Shown one piece after another: positions 16,133-24,343 of a stretch of 34,476 bases of DNA. A program made the position numbers and the translations under genes. Positions within the stretch are counted from its first letter, which is position 1. Every line of letters begins with the position of its first letter. This DNA is from Jingyaoa shaoxingensis (GTDB taxonomy: Bacteria; Bacillota; Clostridia; Lachnospirales; Lachnospiraceae), in assembly GCF_014385005.1 (NCBI RefSeq), contig NZ_JACRSZ010000024.1:1-34476 (forward strand), written 5' to 3'. Below the pieces are notes generated by a model that was not told where the DNA came from, made no database searches, and was given only the letters and a program-made list of their open reading frames with translations.

Positions 16133-17673
16133 TATTTACGTACAAGGAGAGATTTGCCTGTCATCTCTTTTGGCTGTTCCATACCCATCAGTTCAATCAG
16201 AGTCGGAATGATGTCTGCCAGGCATCCACCCTCACGCAGCGTATAAGCAGGATCTGCATTTACCAGAATGAATGGTACCGGATTCGTGGTATGTGCTGTA
16301 AATGGTGCACCTGTCTCATAATCTACCAGCTGTTCTGCATTACCGTGGTCTGCACAGATAAACATCTGTCCGTCTACTTCCTTTAATGCTTCTACTGCTT
16401 TTCCTACGCACTGGTCTACTGCTTCTACTGCCTTGATGGCAGCTTCCTGTACACCGGTGTGTCCTACCATATCCGGATTTGCAAAGTTAATGATGATTAC
16501 ATCATACTTGTCAGAACGAATAGCTCCACATAATTTATCGCATACTTCATATGCGCTCATCTCCGGCTGCAGGTCGTAGGTAGCAACCTTTGGAGATTTT
16601 ACCAAAATGCGGTCTTCTCCTTCATTTGGTTCTTCTACACCACCATTGAAGAAGAACGTAACATGTGCATACTTTTCTGTCTCTGCAATTCTTGCCTGAG
16701 TCATATGATGTGCTGCCAGATATTCTCCAAATGTATTAGTGATCTCTACCTTATGGAAAGCCACCAGCTTGTTCGGAATAGTTGCATCGTATTCGGTAAA
16801 GCATACGTAAGTCACATCCAGTCTCTTTCCTCTGTTGAATCCATCAAAATCATCACAGCAGAAAGTTCTGGTAATCTCTCTTGCACGGTCAGGACGGAAG
16901 TTGAAGAAAATAATGGAATCCTTATCCTGAATTCTTCCGTATGGCTTGCCATCCTTTTCCAGGTATGCAGGGATAACAAACTCATCTGTCTTCTCATTGT
17001 CATAAGACTCCTGGATTGCCTTTACGATATTGTCTGTAGCCACGCCTTCGCCCTTTACCAGCGCTTTATAAGCCAGTTCTACACGATCCCAGCGGTTATC
17101 CCGGTCCATAGCATAGTAACGTCCCATGACAGAAACCACTTCACCTACACCGATCTCTTTCATCTTAGCTTCCAGCTCTTCCACATAACCCTTTCCTGAT
17201 GCAGGAGGTGTATCACGTCCATCCAGGAAACAGTGTACGTATACTTTTTCTACGCCTTCTCTCTTAGCCAGTTCCAATAATCCGTAAATATGTGTATTGT
17301 GGCTGTGTACACCACCATCAGATACCAAACCATACAGATGCAGCGCTGAATTGTTCTCTTTTGCATTCTTGCATGCTGCCAGAAGCGCTTCATTCTTGAA
17401 GAAATCTCCATCTGCGATCTCCTTGGTAATTCTGGTAAGTTCCTGATATACAATACGTCCGGCACCCATATTCAGATGTCCTACCTCAGAGTTACCCATC
17501 TGACCTTCCGGAAGGCCTACTGCCATTCCACTTGCCTGTCCTTCTACAAATGGATAATCTGCCATTAATTCATCCATTACCGGTGTATCTGCCAGTGCAA
17601 CAGCATTGCCGTCTTTTCTTTTATTTAATCCATAACCATCCAGGATCATTAATACGGTTGGTTTCTTGCTCAT
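16132..17673 (-). CDS. gpmI: 2,3-bisphosphoglycerate-independent phosphoglycerate mutase
   Basis: Predicted 513-residue manganese enzyme converting 3-phosphoglycerate to 2-phosphoglycerate in glycolysis. It starts with the alkaline-phosphatase-superfamily motif TVLMILDGYG. It contains the nucleophile block GNSEVGHLNMGAGR (phosphorylated Ser near residue 60), CFLDGRDTPPASG, GRYYAMDRDNRWDR, NFANPDMVGHTG and FICADHGNAEQ. All metal and catalytic blocks are present and the length is typical. The ATG at 17673 is preferred over an ATG two codons earlier because the spacing to AAAGGAG is better. It has its own promoter and leads an operon through the 108-residue unknown, the enolase-like gene and secG. 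A true enolase must lie elsewhere in the genome. Confidence 0.97.
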   Translation of the reverse strand: MSKKPTVLMILDGYGLNKRKDGNAVALADTPVMDELMADYPFVEGQASGMAVGLPEGQMGNSEVGHLNMGAGRIVYQELTRITKEIADGDFFKNEALLAACKNAKENNSALHLYGLVSDGGVHSHNTHIYGLLELAKREGVEKVYVHCFLDGRDTPPASGKGYVEELEAKMKEIGVGEVVSVMGRYYAMDRDNRWDRVELAYKALVKGEGVATDNIVKAIQESYDNEKTDEFVIPAYLEKDGKPYGRIQDKDSIIFFNFRPDRAREITRTFCCDDFDGFNRGKRLDVTYVCFTEYDATIPNKLVAFHKVEITNTFGEYLAAHHMTQARIAETEKYAHVTFFFNGGVEEPNEGEDRILVKSPKVATYDLQPEMSAYEVCDKLCGAIRSDKYDVIIINFANPDMVGHTGVQEAAIKAVEAVDQCVGKAVEALKEVDGQMFICADHGNAEQLVDYETGAPFTAHTTNPVPFILVNADPAYTLREGGCLADIIPTLIELMGMEQPKEMTGKSLLVRK

Positions 17674-17719
17674 AATCATTCTCCTTTATGTTCACATTCC
17701 AATACGTTTCCAAATGTAT

Positions 17720-17749
17720 ATTTTACAGGATTCTTCTCTTAATTGTCAA
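17720..17749 (-). promoter_or_regulatory. Promoter of gpmI
   Basis: Minus-strand TTGACA (17744-17749), an 18-bp spacer and TAAAAT (17720-17725). It abuts the hom stop codon and precedes the gpmI start by about 45 bp. Confidence 0.7.
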
Positions 17750-19036
17750 TTAGTATACTCGAATTATTGCAGATATCTGCTTAATCATAGACATCGTCTT
17801 CAGAATCTTCACAGAATCATCAAAATTCTTTTCCTTGACTTCTTCTGTGATAACCACAATCTCTGCCAGATCATCATTCTTTCGTTTCTGGATGAACTGT
17901 TCAATGCTGACTCCGTTATTGCCAAATACGCTGGTAACCGCTGCCAGCACTCCCGGTCTGTCTTCAACTTTTATTCTCATAAAATATTTGCTGACAATAT
18001 TTTCTCTGTTTTTCATAGGAATCTGCTTGTAACAGGTACAGCCAATTCTTCCAGTACATCCAAAGTGCATATTCTTAATTACGTCAAAAATATCTCCTAC
18101 TACTGCACTGGCTGTCGGCAGTTCTCCGGCACCTCGTCCATAGAACATGGTATCTCCTACTGCATCGCCCTTTACAAATACTGCATTAAAAGAATCATTC
18201 ACAGAAGCCAGCGGATGTCTGCTGTCAATCAGCATCGGATAAACACCTACCTCAATGCCCTCTTCTGTATTGCGAGCTCTTCCCAGAAGTTTGATCCGGC
18301 ATCCCACTTCTTTTGCATAGCGGATATCACGGGCTGTAATTTTGGTAATACCTTCTGTATAGACATCTTTGAATGTAACTCTGGAATGAAAACCGATAGA
18401 AGCCAAAATTGCCATTTTTCTTCCTGCATCCAGCCCTTCTACATCAGAAGTAGGATCTGCCTCGGCATAGCCCAGATCGGTTGCCAGCTGAAGTGCTTCC
18501 TTGAACTCCATCCCTTCTTCAGTCATTTTGGTTAAAATAAAGTTGGTCGTTCCATTTACGATACCAACAATCTCTTCAATGTAATTGCCCTGTAATGCCT
18601 GTTTCAGCGGCTGGATAATTGGAATACCGCCGGCTACTGCTGCTTCAAATAAGAAATCCTTATTGGCATCTTTTGCCGCATCCATTAAAGCATGCCCATC
18701 TGCCGCGATCAGATCCTTGTTGGCAGTCACCACATTCTTTCCTGCATGAAGCGCATCCAGAATATAAGTGCGAGCCGGTTCCATGCCACCCATAACTTCC
18801 ACGATAATGTCAATGGTATCATCGGAAATAATATCTTCCCACTTATTCGTCAAAATAGATGGATCATCCACTCTGGAAGCCGCACGTTCCAGATTTCTCA
18901 CCAGCACACGGCTGACTTCTACTTCGACTCCCAGCTTTGGCAGCATCTCCGGCTGCTGCTTCTTTAATACCTTATATACACCTGTTCCTACGGTGCCCAG
19001 GCCAAGTATTGCAATCTGTATCTTATTATCTTTCAT
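17750..19036 (-). CDS. hom: Homoserine dehydrogenase
   Basis: Predicted 428-residue NAD(P)-dependent enzyme reducing aspartate semialdehyde to homoserine, on the path to threonine and methionine. It has the N-terminal nucleotide loop ILGLGTVGTGVYK, the VVTANKDLIA motif, the family block AGGIPIIQPLKQAL, NGTTNFILTKM and LGYAEADPTSDVEGLDAGRK, and a C-terminal ACT domain (from RIKVEDRPGVLAAVTSVFG) for feedback control. ATG at 19036 follows CAGGAGG. Only about 50 bp separates it from the terminator of the liv operon, with no clear promoter of its own, so it may rely on read-through. Confidence 0.97.
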   Translation of the reverse strand: MKDNKIQIAILGLGTVGTGVYKVLKKQQPEMLPKLGVEVEVSRVLVRNLERAASRVDDPSILTNKWEDIISDDTIDIIVEVMGGMEPARTYILDALHAGKNVVTANKDLIAADGHALMDAAKDANKDFLFEAAVAGGIPIIQPLKQALQGNYIEEIVGIVNGTTNFILTKMTEEGMEFKEALQLATDLGYAEADPTSDVEGLDAGRKMAILASIGFHSRVTFKDVYTEGITKITARDIRYAKEVGCRIKLLGRARNTEEGIEVGVYPMLIDSRHPLASVNDSFNAVFVKGDAVGDTMFYGRGAGELPTASAVVGDIFDVIKNMHFGCTGRIGCTCYKQIPMKNRENIVSKYFMRIKVEDRPGVLAAVTSVFGNNGVSIEQFIQKRKNDDLAEIVVITEEVKEKNFDDSVKILKTMSMIKQISAIIRVY

Positions 19037-19087
19037 GATTCCTCCTGTAAAATCCATTCGGTTAGTCTGGTATTCAGCTTAAAACAG

Positions 19088-19120
19088 AATCCGGAGCCTG
19101 TCAATAGCAGACTCCGGATT
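19088..19120 (-). terminator. Terminator after livF
   Basis: Hairpin with arms AATCCGGAG and CTCCGGATT plus further internal pairing (CTG/CAG), followed on the minus strand by CTGTTTT and on the plus strand by TCTTTT. It ends the branched-chain amino acid operon before hom. Confidence 0.8.
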
Positions 19121-19132
19121 TCTTTTCGCATT

Positions 19133-19861
19133 TTAATTCACGCTTTTCTTCTTTGCTTTTCCAAGATATGCCGCCTTGATCTCCTCATTTGCTGCCAGTT
19201 CTTTTCCAGGGCCGGACATAGTGATACGTCCAGTCTCCATAACATAACCCAGATGGGCTGCATTTAACGCCATATTGGCATTCTGCTCTACCAGTAAGAT
19301 CGTCACACCCTGTTTGTTAATCTCTCTGATAATATCAAACACTCCCTGCACAATGATCGGAGCCAGACCAAGAGATGGTTCATCCATCATAATCAGTTTT
19401 GGCTTACACATCAGTGCACGGGCAATGGCCAGCATCTGCTGCTCTCCACCTGATAAAGTACCTGCTGCCTGCCAGCTTCTTTCCTTTAATCTCGGGAACA
19501 GATCGTAAACCCAGTTCAGATCTTCCTCGATACTGTCCTTTCGCATATAGGCACCCATCTTCAAATTCTCCAGTACAGACAGGTTGACAAAAACACGTCT
19601 TCCTTCCGGAACAAGGGTAATTCCTTTGGTTACAATCGTTTCCGTTCCCATTCCCACCAGATCCATGTCCTGAAACTTGATGCTTCCGGCTTTCGGCTTT
19701 TCCAGACCCACAATAGAACGCAAGGTAGAGCTTTTTCCTGCTCCATTCGCTCCAATCAGCGTTACAATCTGTCCCTCAGGTACATCAAAACTGATTCCGC
19801 GTACTGCTTCAATTCCGCCATATGCTACTTTCAGATCTTTTACTTCTAATATATTACTCAT
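19133..19861 (-). CDS. livF: Branched-chain amino acid ABC transporter ATPase LivF
   Basis: Predicted 242-residue ATPase of a high-affinity leucine/isoleucine/valine importer. Motifs: Walker A GANGAGKSS, signature LSGGEQQMLAIARAL, Walker B LIMMDEPSLGLAP, then ITILLVEQNANMAL, which marks the LivF class. ATG at 19861 overlaps the livG stop by 8 bp; the longer in-frame reading is an extension into livG. Last gene of the operon, followed by a terminator. Confidence 0.96.
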   Translation of the reverse strand: MSNILEVKDLKVAYGGIEAVRGISFDVPEGQIVTLIGANGAGKSSTLRSIVGLEKPKAGSIKFQDMDLVGMGTETIVTKGITLVPEGRRVFVNLSVLENLKMGAYMRKDSIEEDLNWVYDLFPRLKERSWQAAGTLSGGEQQMLAIARALMCKPKLIMMDEPSLGLAPIIVQGVFDIIREINKQGVTILLVEQNANMALNAAHLGYVMETGRITMSGPGKELAANEEIKAAYLGKAKKKSVN

Positions 19862-20696
19862 CTTCCTGTACCCCCAGATATGCACTGATAACCTTCGAAT
19901 CATTCTGGATGACTTCCGGTGTCCCCTGAGCAATCAGCTTACCAAAATCCAGTACATAGATTCGGTCAGAAATGCTCATAACTAATTCCATATGATGTTC
20001 AATGACCAGTACGGTCAAATGAAAATCCTTCTTGATCTTTAAGATAAATTCGCTGAGTTCGTCCGTCTCCTGTGGATTCATACCGGCTGCCGGTTCATCC
20101 AGAAGCAAAAGTTCCGGTTCTGTAGCCAGTGCACGGGCAATCTCCAGACGTCTCTGTTTACCATAAGGAAGGGAACTTGCAATCTCATCCTTTTCTTTCT
20201 CCAGTCCCACCATTCTCAGCAGTTCCAGTGTCTTTTCCCGATTCGCCTGTTCTTCTCTTTTATTCAGACGGAAAGTTGCTGAAAATACATTTGCTTTAGA
20301 ACACATATGTCTGGCGATCAGTACGTTATCAAATACAGTCAGGCTCTTAAACAGACGGATATTCTGGAACGTACGGGCAATTCCCAGCTTTGTGATCTGA
20401 TCCGGTGTTTTTACGATGGTTTTATCATACATGCCATCATTTTCACCCAGATAATTTTTTACCATTTTTCCCTGAGGGTGATTCTCAAGCATGACCTCAC
20501 CTTTAAATGAGATCTTTCCATTGGTCGGTGCATATACACCGGTAATCATATTAAAGGCTGTGGTTTTTCCGGCACCGTTCGGTCCGATCAGTGCCACAAT
20601 CTCTCCCTCGTTAACATCCAGTGACAGATTATTCACTGCAACCACACCACCAAACTGCATGGTCATATTTTCTACATGAAGTACATTTTCAGCCAT
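19854..20696 (-). CDS. livG: Branched-chain amino acid ABC transporter ATPase LivG
   Basis: Predicted 280-residue ATPase pairing with LivF. Motifs: Walker A GPNGAGKTT, the LivG-type LGIARTFQNIRLFKSLTVFDNVL segment, signature LPYGKQRRLEIARAL, Walker B LLLLDEPAAGMNP and LVIEHHMELVM. Extra residues after Walker A (about 65-95) are usual for this class. Starts in a TAATG overlap with livM after AGGAGG. Confidence 0.96.
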   Translation of the reverse strand: MAENVLHVENMTMQFGGVVAVNNLSLDVNEGEIVALIGPNGAGKTTAFNMITGVYAPTNGKISFKGEVMLENHPQGKMVKNYLGENDGMYDKTIVKTPDQITKLGIARTFQNIRLFKSLTVFDNVLIARHMCSKANVFSATFRLNKREEQANREKTLELLRMVGLEKEKDEIASSLPYGKQRRLEIARALATEPELLLLDEPAAGMNPQETDELSEFILKIKKDFHLTVLVIEHHMELVMSISDRIYVLDFGKLIAQGTPEVIQNDSKVISAYLGVQEDE

Positions 20697-21778
20697 TATG
20701 ATTCACCTCCTGCAGAAACTTTTTTCTTTTTTCTCTTAAAGAGTCCAAACAATCCATCCCATGAAAATTCATTGTTTCCCATAATACCACGTCTCCAGAA
20801 CAGTACTACTACCATCAGAAGAACAGAATATACTACCATACGGAAACCAGGGCGAAACAGTGGAATATGTACACCCATGATCTTGAAAGTATCATCATCC
20901 AGGAAACGCAGCCATTCCTGTCCACCGTTAATCAAGAATGACCCGATAACAGAACCTGTCACACTTCCGATACCACCAAGTACCACGATCAGAAGAATGT
21001 TGTAAGTCAACATAACCTGGAATGTCTTGGTATCAATGGATCTCATATAGATGGCCAACATCCCGCCTGCGATACCGGTAAAGAAAGAAGAAATAACAAA
21101 GGACAGTTCCTTATGATGAAACAGATTAATTCCCATAGCTTCTGCAGCAATGTCATCTTCTCTGATTGCCTTAAACGCACGTCCAAAGGATGAATTAATC
21201 AAAAGTACCATGATTCCAATACAGATAACCGCCAGTGCTACTGGCTGGAAAATATTCTTAAATCCAGGAATATTGTTCAGACCATATGAGCCATTGGTGA
21301 TCTGATCCATCATCGGTGCAGCCAAAAGAGCACGGATAATCTCTGCAAATCCCAGTGTGGCAATGGCCAGATAATCGCTTTTCAGTCTAAGGATCGGAAT
21401 ACCGATCAGTGCTGCCGCTGCTGCTGCAAACAGACCACCGATCAGCAATGCTACTACCATCGGTGCATGCAGATCATGCAGCCAGCCGGCAATTCCATTC
21501 ATATAATATACGCTGTCACGCATCTCAACCGGAATGGTGAGAATGGCAGTCACATAAGCACCGATTGCCATAAATCCTGCCTGACCCAGAGAAAATAATC
21601 CGGTAAATCCATTCAGCAGATTCATTGCCACTGCAACTACAGCATAAATTACAGAACGTTCAATGATCGAGATCGCATAAGAATGGGATGAGGTATCTGA
21701 CTGAAAGAAACATAACAATCCAACTACCAGTGCGACCAATAAAATATTCAGTATTGTATTTCTTGTTTTCTTATTCAT
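20696..21778 (-). CDS. livM: Branched-chain amino acid ABC transporter permease LivM
   Basis: Predicted 360-residue permease with about nine or ten hydrophobic segments. The LivM hallmarks AVVAVAMNLLNGFTGLFSLGQAGFMAIGAY and IREDDIAAEAMGIN (coupling region) are clear, as is LLIVVLGGIGSVTGSVIGS. The C-terminal tail is basic (FKRKKKKVSAGGES). It is coupled to livG by a 1-bp overlap and lies 14 bp after livH. Confidence 0.95.
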   Translation of the reverse strand: MNKKTRNTILNILLVALVVGLLCFFQSDTSSHSYAISIIERSVIYAVVAVAMNLLNGFTGLFSLGQAGFMAIGAYVTAILTIPVEMRDSVYYMNGIAGWLHDLHAPMVVALLIGGLFAAAAAALIGIPILRLKSDYLAIATLGFAEIIRALLAAPMMDQITNGSYGLNNIPGFKNIFQPVALAVICIGIMVLLINSSFGRAFKAIREDDIAAEAMGINLFHHKELSFVISSFFTGIAGGMLAIYMRSIDTKTFQVMLTYNILLIVVLGGIGSVTGSVIGSFLINGGQEWLRFLDDDTFKIMGVHIPLFRPGFRMVVYSVLLMVVVLFWRRGIMGNNEFSWDGLFGLFKRKKKKVSAGGES

Positions 21779-21792
21779 ATGATCACACCCCT

Positions 21793-22674
21793 TTATACCT
21801 TGTCTGTTGCAGCCTCACCAAATAATCCGGTCGGGCGTACAAGTAAAATAATAATCAGTAACAAGAATGTGAACGCATCTGAGAATGTGGAATATCCAAA
21901 TGCAACCAGAAATGTCTCACAAATACCGATAATGAATCCACCAATTACTGCGCCAGGAATAGATCCGATTCCACCTAATACAGCGGCTACAAAGCATTTC
22001 AGTCCTGGCAGTGAACCAGAATATGGGTATACAGTCATACGATCTGTAAAATACAAAATTGCTCCAATACCAGCCAGAAGACAACCAATAATAAACGTCA
22101 TGGAAATGGTATTGTCTACCTTGATTCCCATCAGTCTGGATGCTTCAGTATCCTTGGATACTGCTCTCATTGCCATACCAATCTTAGTGTGATTGATCAG
22201 CTGCATCAGCAGAACTACCAGAACCACAGTCAGCACCGGTGTTAATAAAGTTACCAGTGATGTAGTAATTCCACCAAAGGTCAGAATTTTTTTCAGAAAT
22301 GGAATTTCCGGATATGCTTTTGGTATAGCAGTAAATAAATAGGTAGCCAGGTTCTCCAGCAAATAGCTGACACCAATTGCAGAAATCATAATGGACATAC
22401 GTGGTGCGCTTCTCAGTGGCTTATAAGCCGCCTTTTCGATAACCACTCCCAGAATTACCGTTCCAATCAATGCAACCGGAATAGCGATAAACCATGGGAA
22501 AGATGCCATTGCAAAAATCATAAAATAACCAGATATCATGAAAATGTCACCATGCGCAAAATTGATCAACCGCAGGATACCATATACCATAGTGTATCCG
22601 ATAGCGATCAAAGCATAGGCTCCTCCAAGGGAAATACCGGTGAGTAAATGCTGTGCAAACGTCGTAGCACTCAT
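21793..22674 (-). CDS. livH: Branched-chain amino acid ABC transporter permease LivH
   Basis: Predicted 293-residue permease with about eight hydrophobic segments. LivH hallmarks: GISLGGAYALIAIGYTMVYG near the start, LINFAHGDIFMISGYF, AMRAVSKDTEASRLMGI (ATPase-coupling loop) and VAAVLGGIGSIPGAVIGG. Start ATG follows TAGGAGG. It pairs with LivM to form the channel. It is the first gene after the hairpin that separates the binding-protein gene from the membrane and ATPase genes. Confidence 0.95.
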   Translation of the reverse strand: MSATTFAQHLLTGISLGGAYALIAIGYTMVYGILRLINFAHGDIFMISGYFMIFAMASFPWFIAIPVALIGTVILGVVIEKAAYKPLRSAPRMSIMISAIGVSYLLENLATYLFTAIPKAYPEIPFLKKILTFGGITTSLVTLLTPVLTVVLVVLLMQLINHTKIGMAMRAVSKDTEASRLMGIKVDNTISMTFIIGCLLAGIGAILYFTDRMTVYPYSGSLPGLKCFVAAVLGGIGSIPGAVIGGFIIGICETFLVAFGYSTFSDAFTFLLLIIILLVRPTGLFGEAATDKV

Positions 22675-22701
22675 ATCTGTTGCCTCCTAACATACAAAAG
22701 A

Positions 22702-22729
22702 CGGGGCGAAGCATCCTTGTTTCGCCCCC
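22702..22729 (-). terminator. Intercistronic hairpin between livJ and livH
   Basis: GC-rich stem GGGGCGAA / TTCGCCCC with an extra C, followed on the minus strand by GTCTTTTG. In many binding-protein operons such a hairpin lets the binding-protein message accumulate above the rest; here it may act as partial terminator or RNA stabiliser. Confidence 0.65.
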
Positions 22730-22755
22730 TTCTTTCATTTTTTTATTTTCCAGTT

Positions 22756-23931
22756 TTATTCTGCTGTAACAGTTTTCAGGAACTTAAATGCTCCATCCTC
22801 TACGATATCAATGTATGCCGTATCTTTTTCTGCATCACCATTTGCATCAAAGCTGATCTTGCCTGTTACACCTTCTGTCTGAAGTGCTGCCAACGCATCT
22901 TTGATTGCTTCGCCATCCAGTGAATTTGCTGCTTCAATCGCATCACACATTACATTGTAAGCATCATACATCAATGCACAGTTACCAACGATTGCATCGT
23001 CTCCACCGTTCTTTTCAATACGGGAATCGTCTGCATTCAGCCATTCTTTATAACCATTTACGAAATCTACGGTAATCTGGCTAGAAGTATCTGCCTCATC
23101 AAAGAATGTAGAGCAAACTACACCTTCTGCATTTTCTGCACCGGCATTCTCAATAATTGTTGAGTTATACCACGTATCACCCGCCATGAACGGAAGATCT
23201 ACGCCAAGTTCTTTGGCCTGTTTCAAAAGAAGAGGTGCTGTGGTAATAGAAGATGGTGCAAACACTGCTTCTGCTCCAGATGCCTTTACCTCTGTCAGAA
23301 CCGCTTTGAAATCAGACTGGTTTGTCTGGAACTGCTGTTCTGTTGTGATCTCTCCGCCGAGTTCTGTAAATTTCTTTTTAAAGAAACCTGCCTGACCCAT
23401 AGAATAATCATCACCAATCTGATCAATCAGTGCTACCTTGGTGTATCCTTCATCCCATGCATACTGAGCAAGAACACTACCCTGGAAAGGATCCAGGAAA
23501 CATACACGGAAATAATAATCACATGCACTGGTTACCTGAGGGTTCGTACAAGAAGCACCGATAGCCGGAACTTTCGCTTCTGCAAATGTAGGTCCTGCTG
23601 CGATAGCACATCCAGAACCATATGTACCAAGTACACCTGTTACTCCATCAGATACCAGCTTCTGTGCTGCAGTAACAGCTTCTGTCTTATCTGACTTATT
23701 ATCAACCTTATCCAGTTCTACTGTATACTCTACTCCATCTACAGTAACAGTCGGTCTTACTTCATTGGCATAATCAGCTGCCTGAGCTTCCTGTGTACCG
23801 CCGCCACCATTTTCTCCTGTCAGTGGCTCGAAGATACCAATCTTGATTACGTTGTCATCGGCTGCTGCCTGAGACATCATCATCATTGCCATTGAAATTG
23901 CTGCGACTGTTGTGAAAGCTTTTCTTCTCAT
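22756..23931 (-). CDS. livJ: Branched-chain amino acid ABC transporter substrate-binding protein
   Basis: Predicted 391-residue periplasmic-binding-type I protein that captures branched-chain amino acids outside the cell. Signal peptide MRRKAFTTVAAISMAMMMM with likely cleavage after SQAAA. The mature protein begins IKIGIFEPLTGENGGGG and continues with KLVSDGVTGVLGTYGSGCAIAAGP, KVPAIGASCTNPQVT and YDAYNVMCDAIEAA, the LivJ/LivK pattern. No lipobox cysteine follows the signal, which is unusual in a Gram-positive cell where these proteins are normally lipid-anchored. ATG at 23931 follows GGAAGGGAAAG; the in-frame upstream extension is leader. The symbol is by function; substrate range is inferred from the family. 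Confidence 0.92.
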   Translation of the reverse strand: MRRKAFTTVAAISMAMMMMSQAAADDNVIKIGIFEPLTGENGGGGTQEAQAADYANEVRPTVTVDGVEYTVELDKVDNKSDKTEAVTAAQKLVSDGVTGVLGTYGSGCAIAAGPTFAEAKVPAIGASCTNPQVTSACDYYFRVCFLDPFQGSVLAQYAWDEGYTKVALIDQIGDDYSMGQAGFFKKKFTELGGEITTEQQFQTNQSDFKAVLTEVKASGAEAVFAPSSITTAPLLLKQAKELGVDLPFMAGDTWYNSTIIENAGAENAEGVVCSTFFDEADTSSQITVDFVNGYKEWLNADDSRIEKNGGDDAIVGNCALMYDAYNVMCDAIEAANSLDGEAIKDALAALQTEGVTGKISFDANGDAEKDTAYIDIVEDGAFKFLKTVTAE

Positions 23932-24048
23932 AATCTTTCCCTTCCTTTTCCACCCGCTACCTTCAGACCCATGCATAAGCTTCTGAACAGTGTTGCAAGG
24001 TTGTGTTTTATTGACGGACATTTGTTTGTTTACCAAGTACATGTTTGC

Positions 24049-24077
24049 ATTATAGCATCCTGTTTTTCGAATTGCAA
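24049..24077 (-). promoter_or_regulatory. Promoter of the liv operon
   Basis: Minus-strand TTGCAA (24072-24077), exactly 17 bp, then TATAAT (24049-24054). It leaves a leader of about 110 nt before livJ. I looked for a riboswitch or T-box in the leader and saw none. Confidence 0.8.
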
Positions 24078-24185
24078 GTAAAAAAATGTTTTTGTTTTAA
24101 AAATTATTATGATCGTTTTGATTTGTTTTTTCGATGATTATAAAATGTATTCTGCCACATCCAGCAGAGAATTTGGAATTTATGG

Positions 24186-24226
24186 CAAAAAGAAACCGCA
24201 TGGTGATCTCTGCATCTCCCATACGG
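24186..24226 (-). terminator. Terminator of the TRAP operon
   Basis: Minus-strand stem CCGTATGG / CCATGCGG (one G-U pair) followed by TTTCTTTTT. It lies about 120 bp past the permease stop, with a second hairpin at 24296-24317 in between. Confidence 0.65.
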
Positions 24227-24295
24227 CTCCTTATCTTTTTCTATTTCTGTTATATCAGATGTGAAATGGCTCCCACCTCTGTATGTGGCGAGCAA

Positions 24296-24317
24296 CAAGA
24301 ATGCCGAGGCATTCTTG
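24296..24317 (-). repeat. Palindrome after the TRAP permease gene
   Basis: Perfect 22-bp palindrome with arms CAAGAATGCC / GGCATTCTTG; on the minus strand it would fold with a CUCG loop and is followed by TTGCTC, a weak T-tract. Probably a 3' stabiliser or first of two terminators. Confidence 0.5.
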
Positions 24318-24343
24318 AAACCATCCTCGAACTATGCCTAATT

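Noticed and set aside
17666..18535. Long plus-strand open frame of 289 codons opposite hom
   Set aside because: It lies fully antisense to homoserine dehydrogenase, its product is rich in Cys, His, Ser and Tyr without family likeness, and it has no ribosome binding site.
23932..24048. Riboswitch or T-box in the livJ leader
   Set aside because: The roughly 110-nt leader shows no T-box core, no specifier-type hairpins and no terminator/antiterminator pair.
24107..24298. 63-codon minus-strand frame after the TRAP permease
   Set aside because: It spans the terminator hairpin at 24186-24226, lacks a ribosome binding site and has an unnatural composition.
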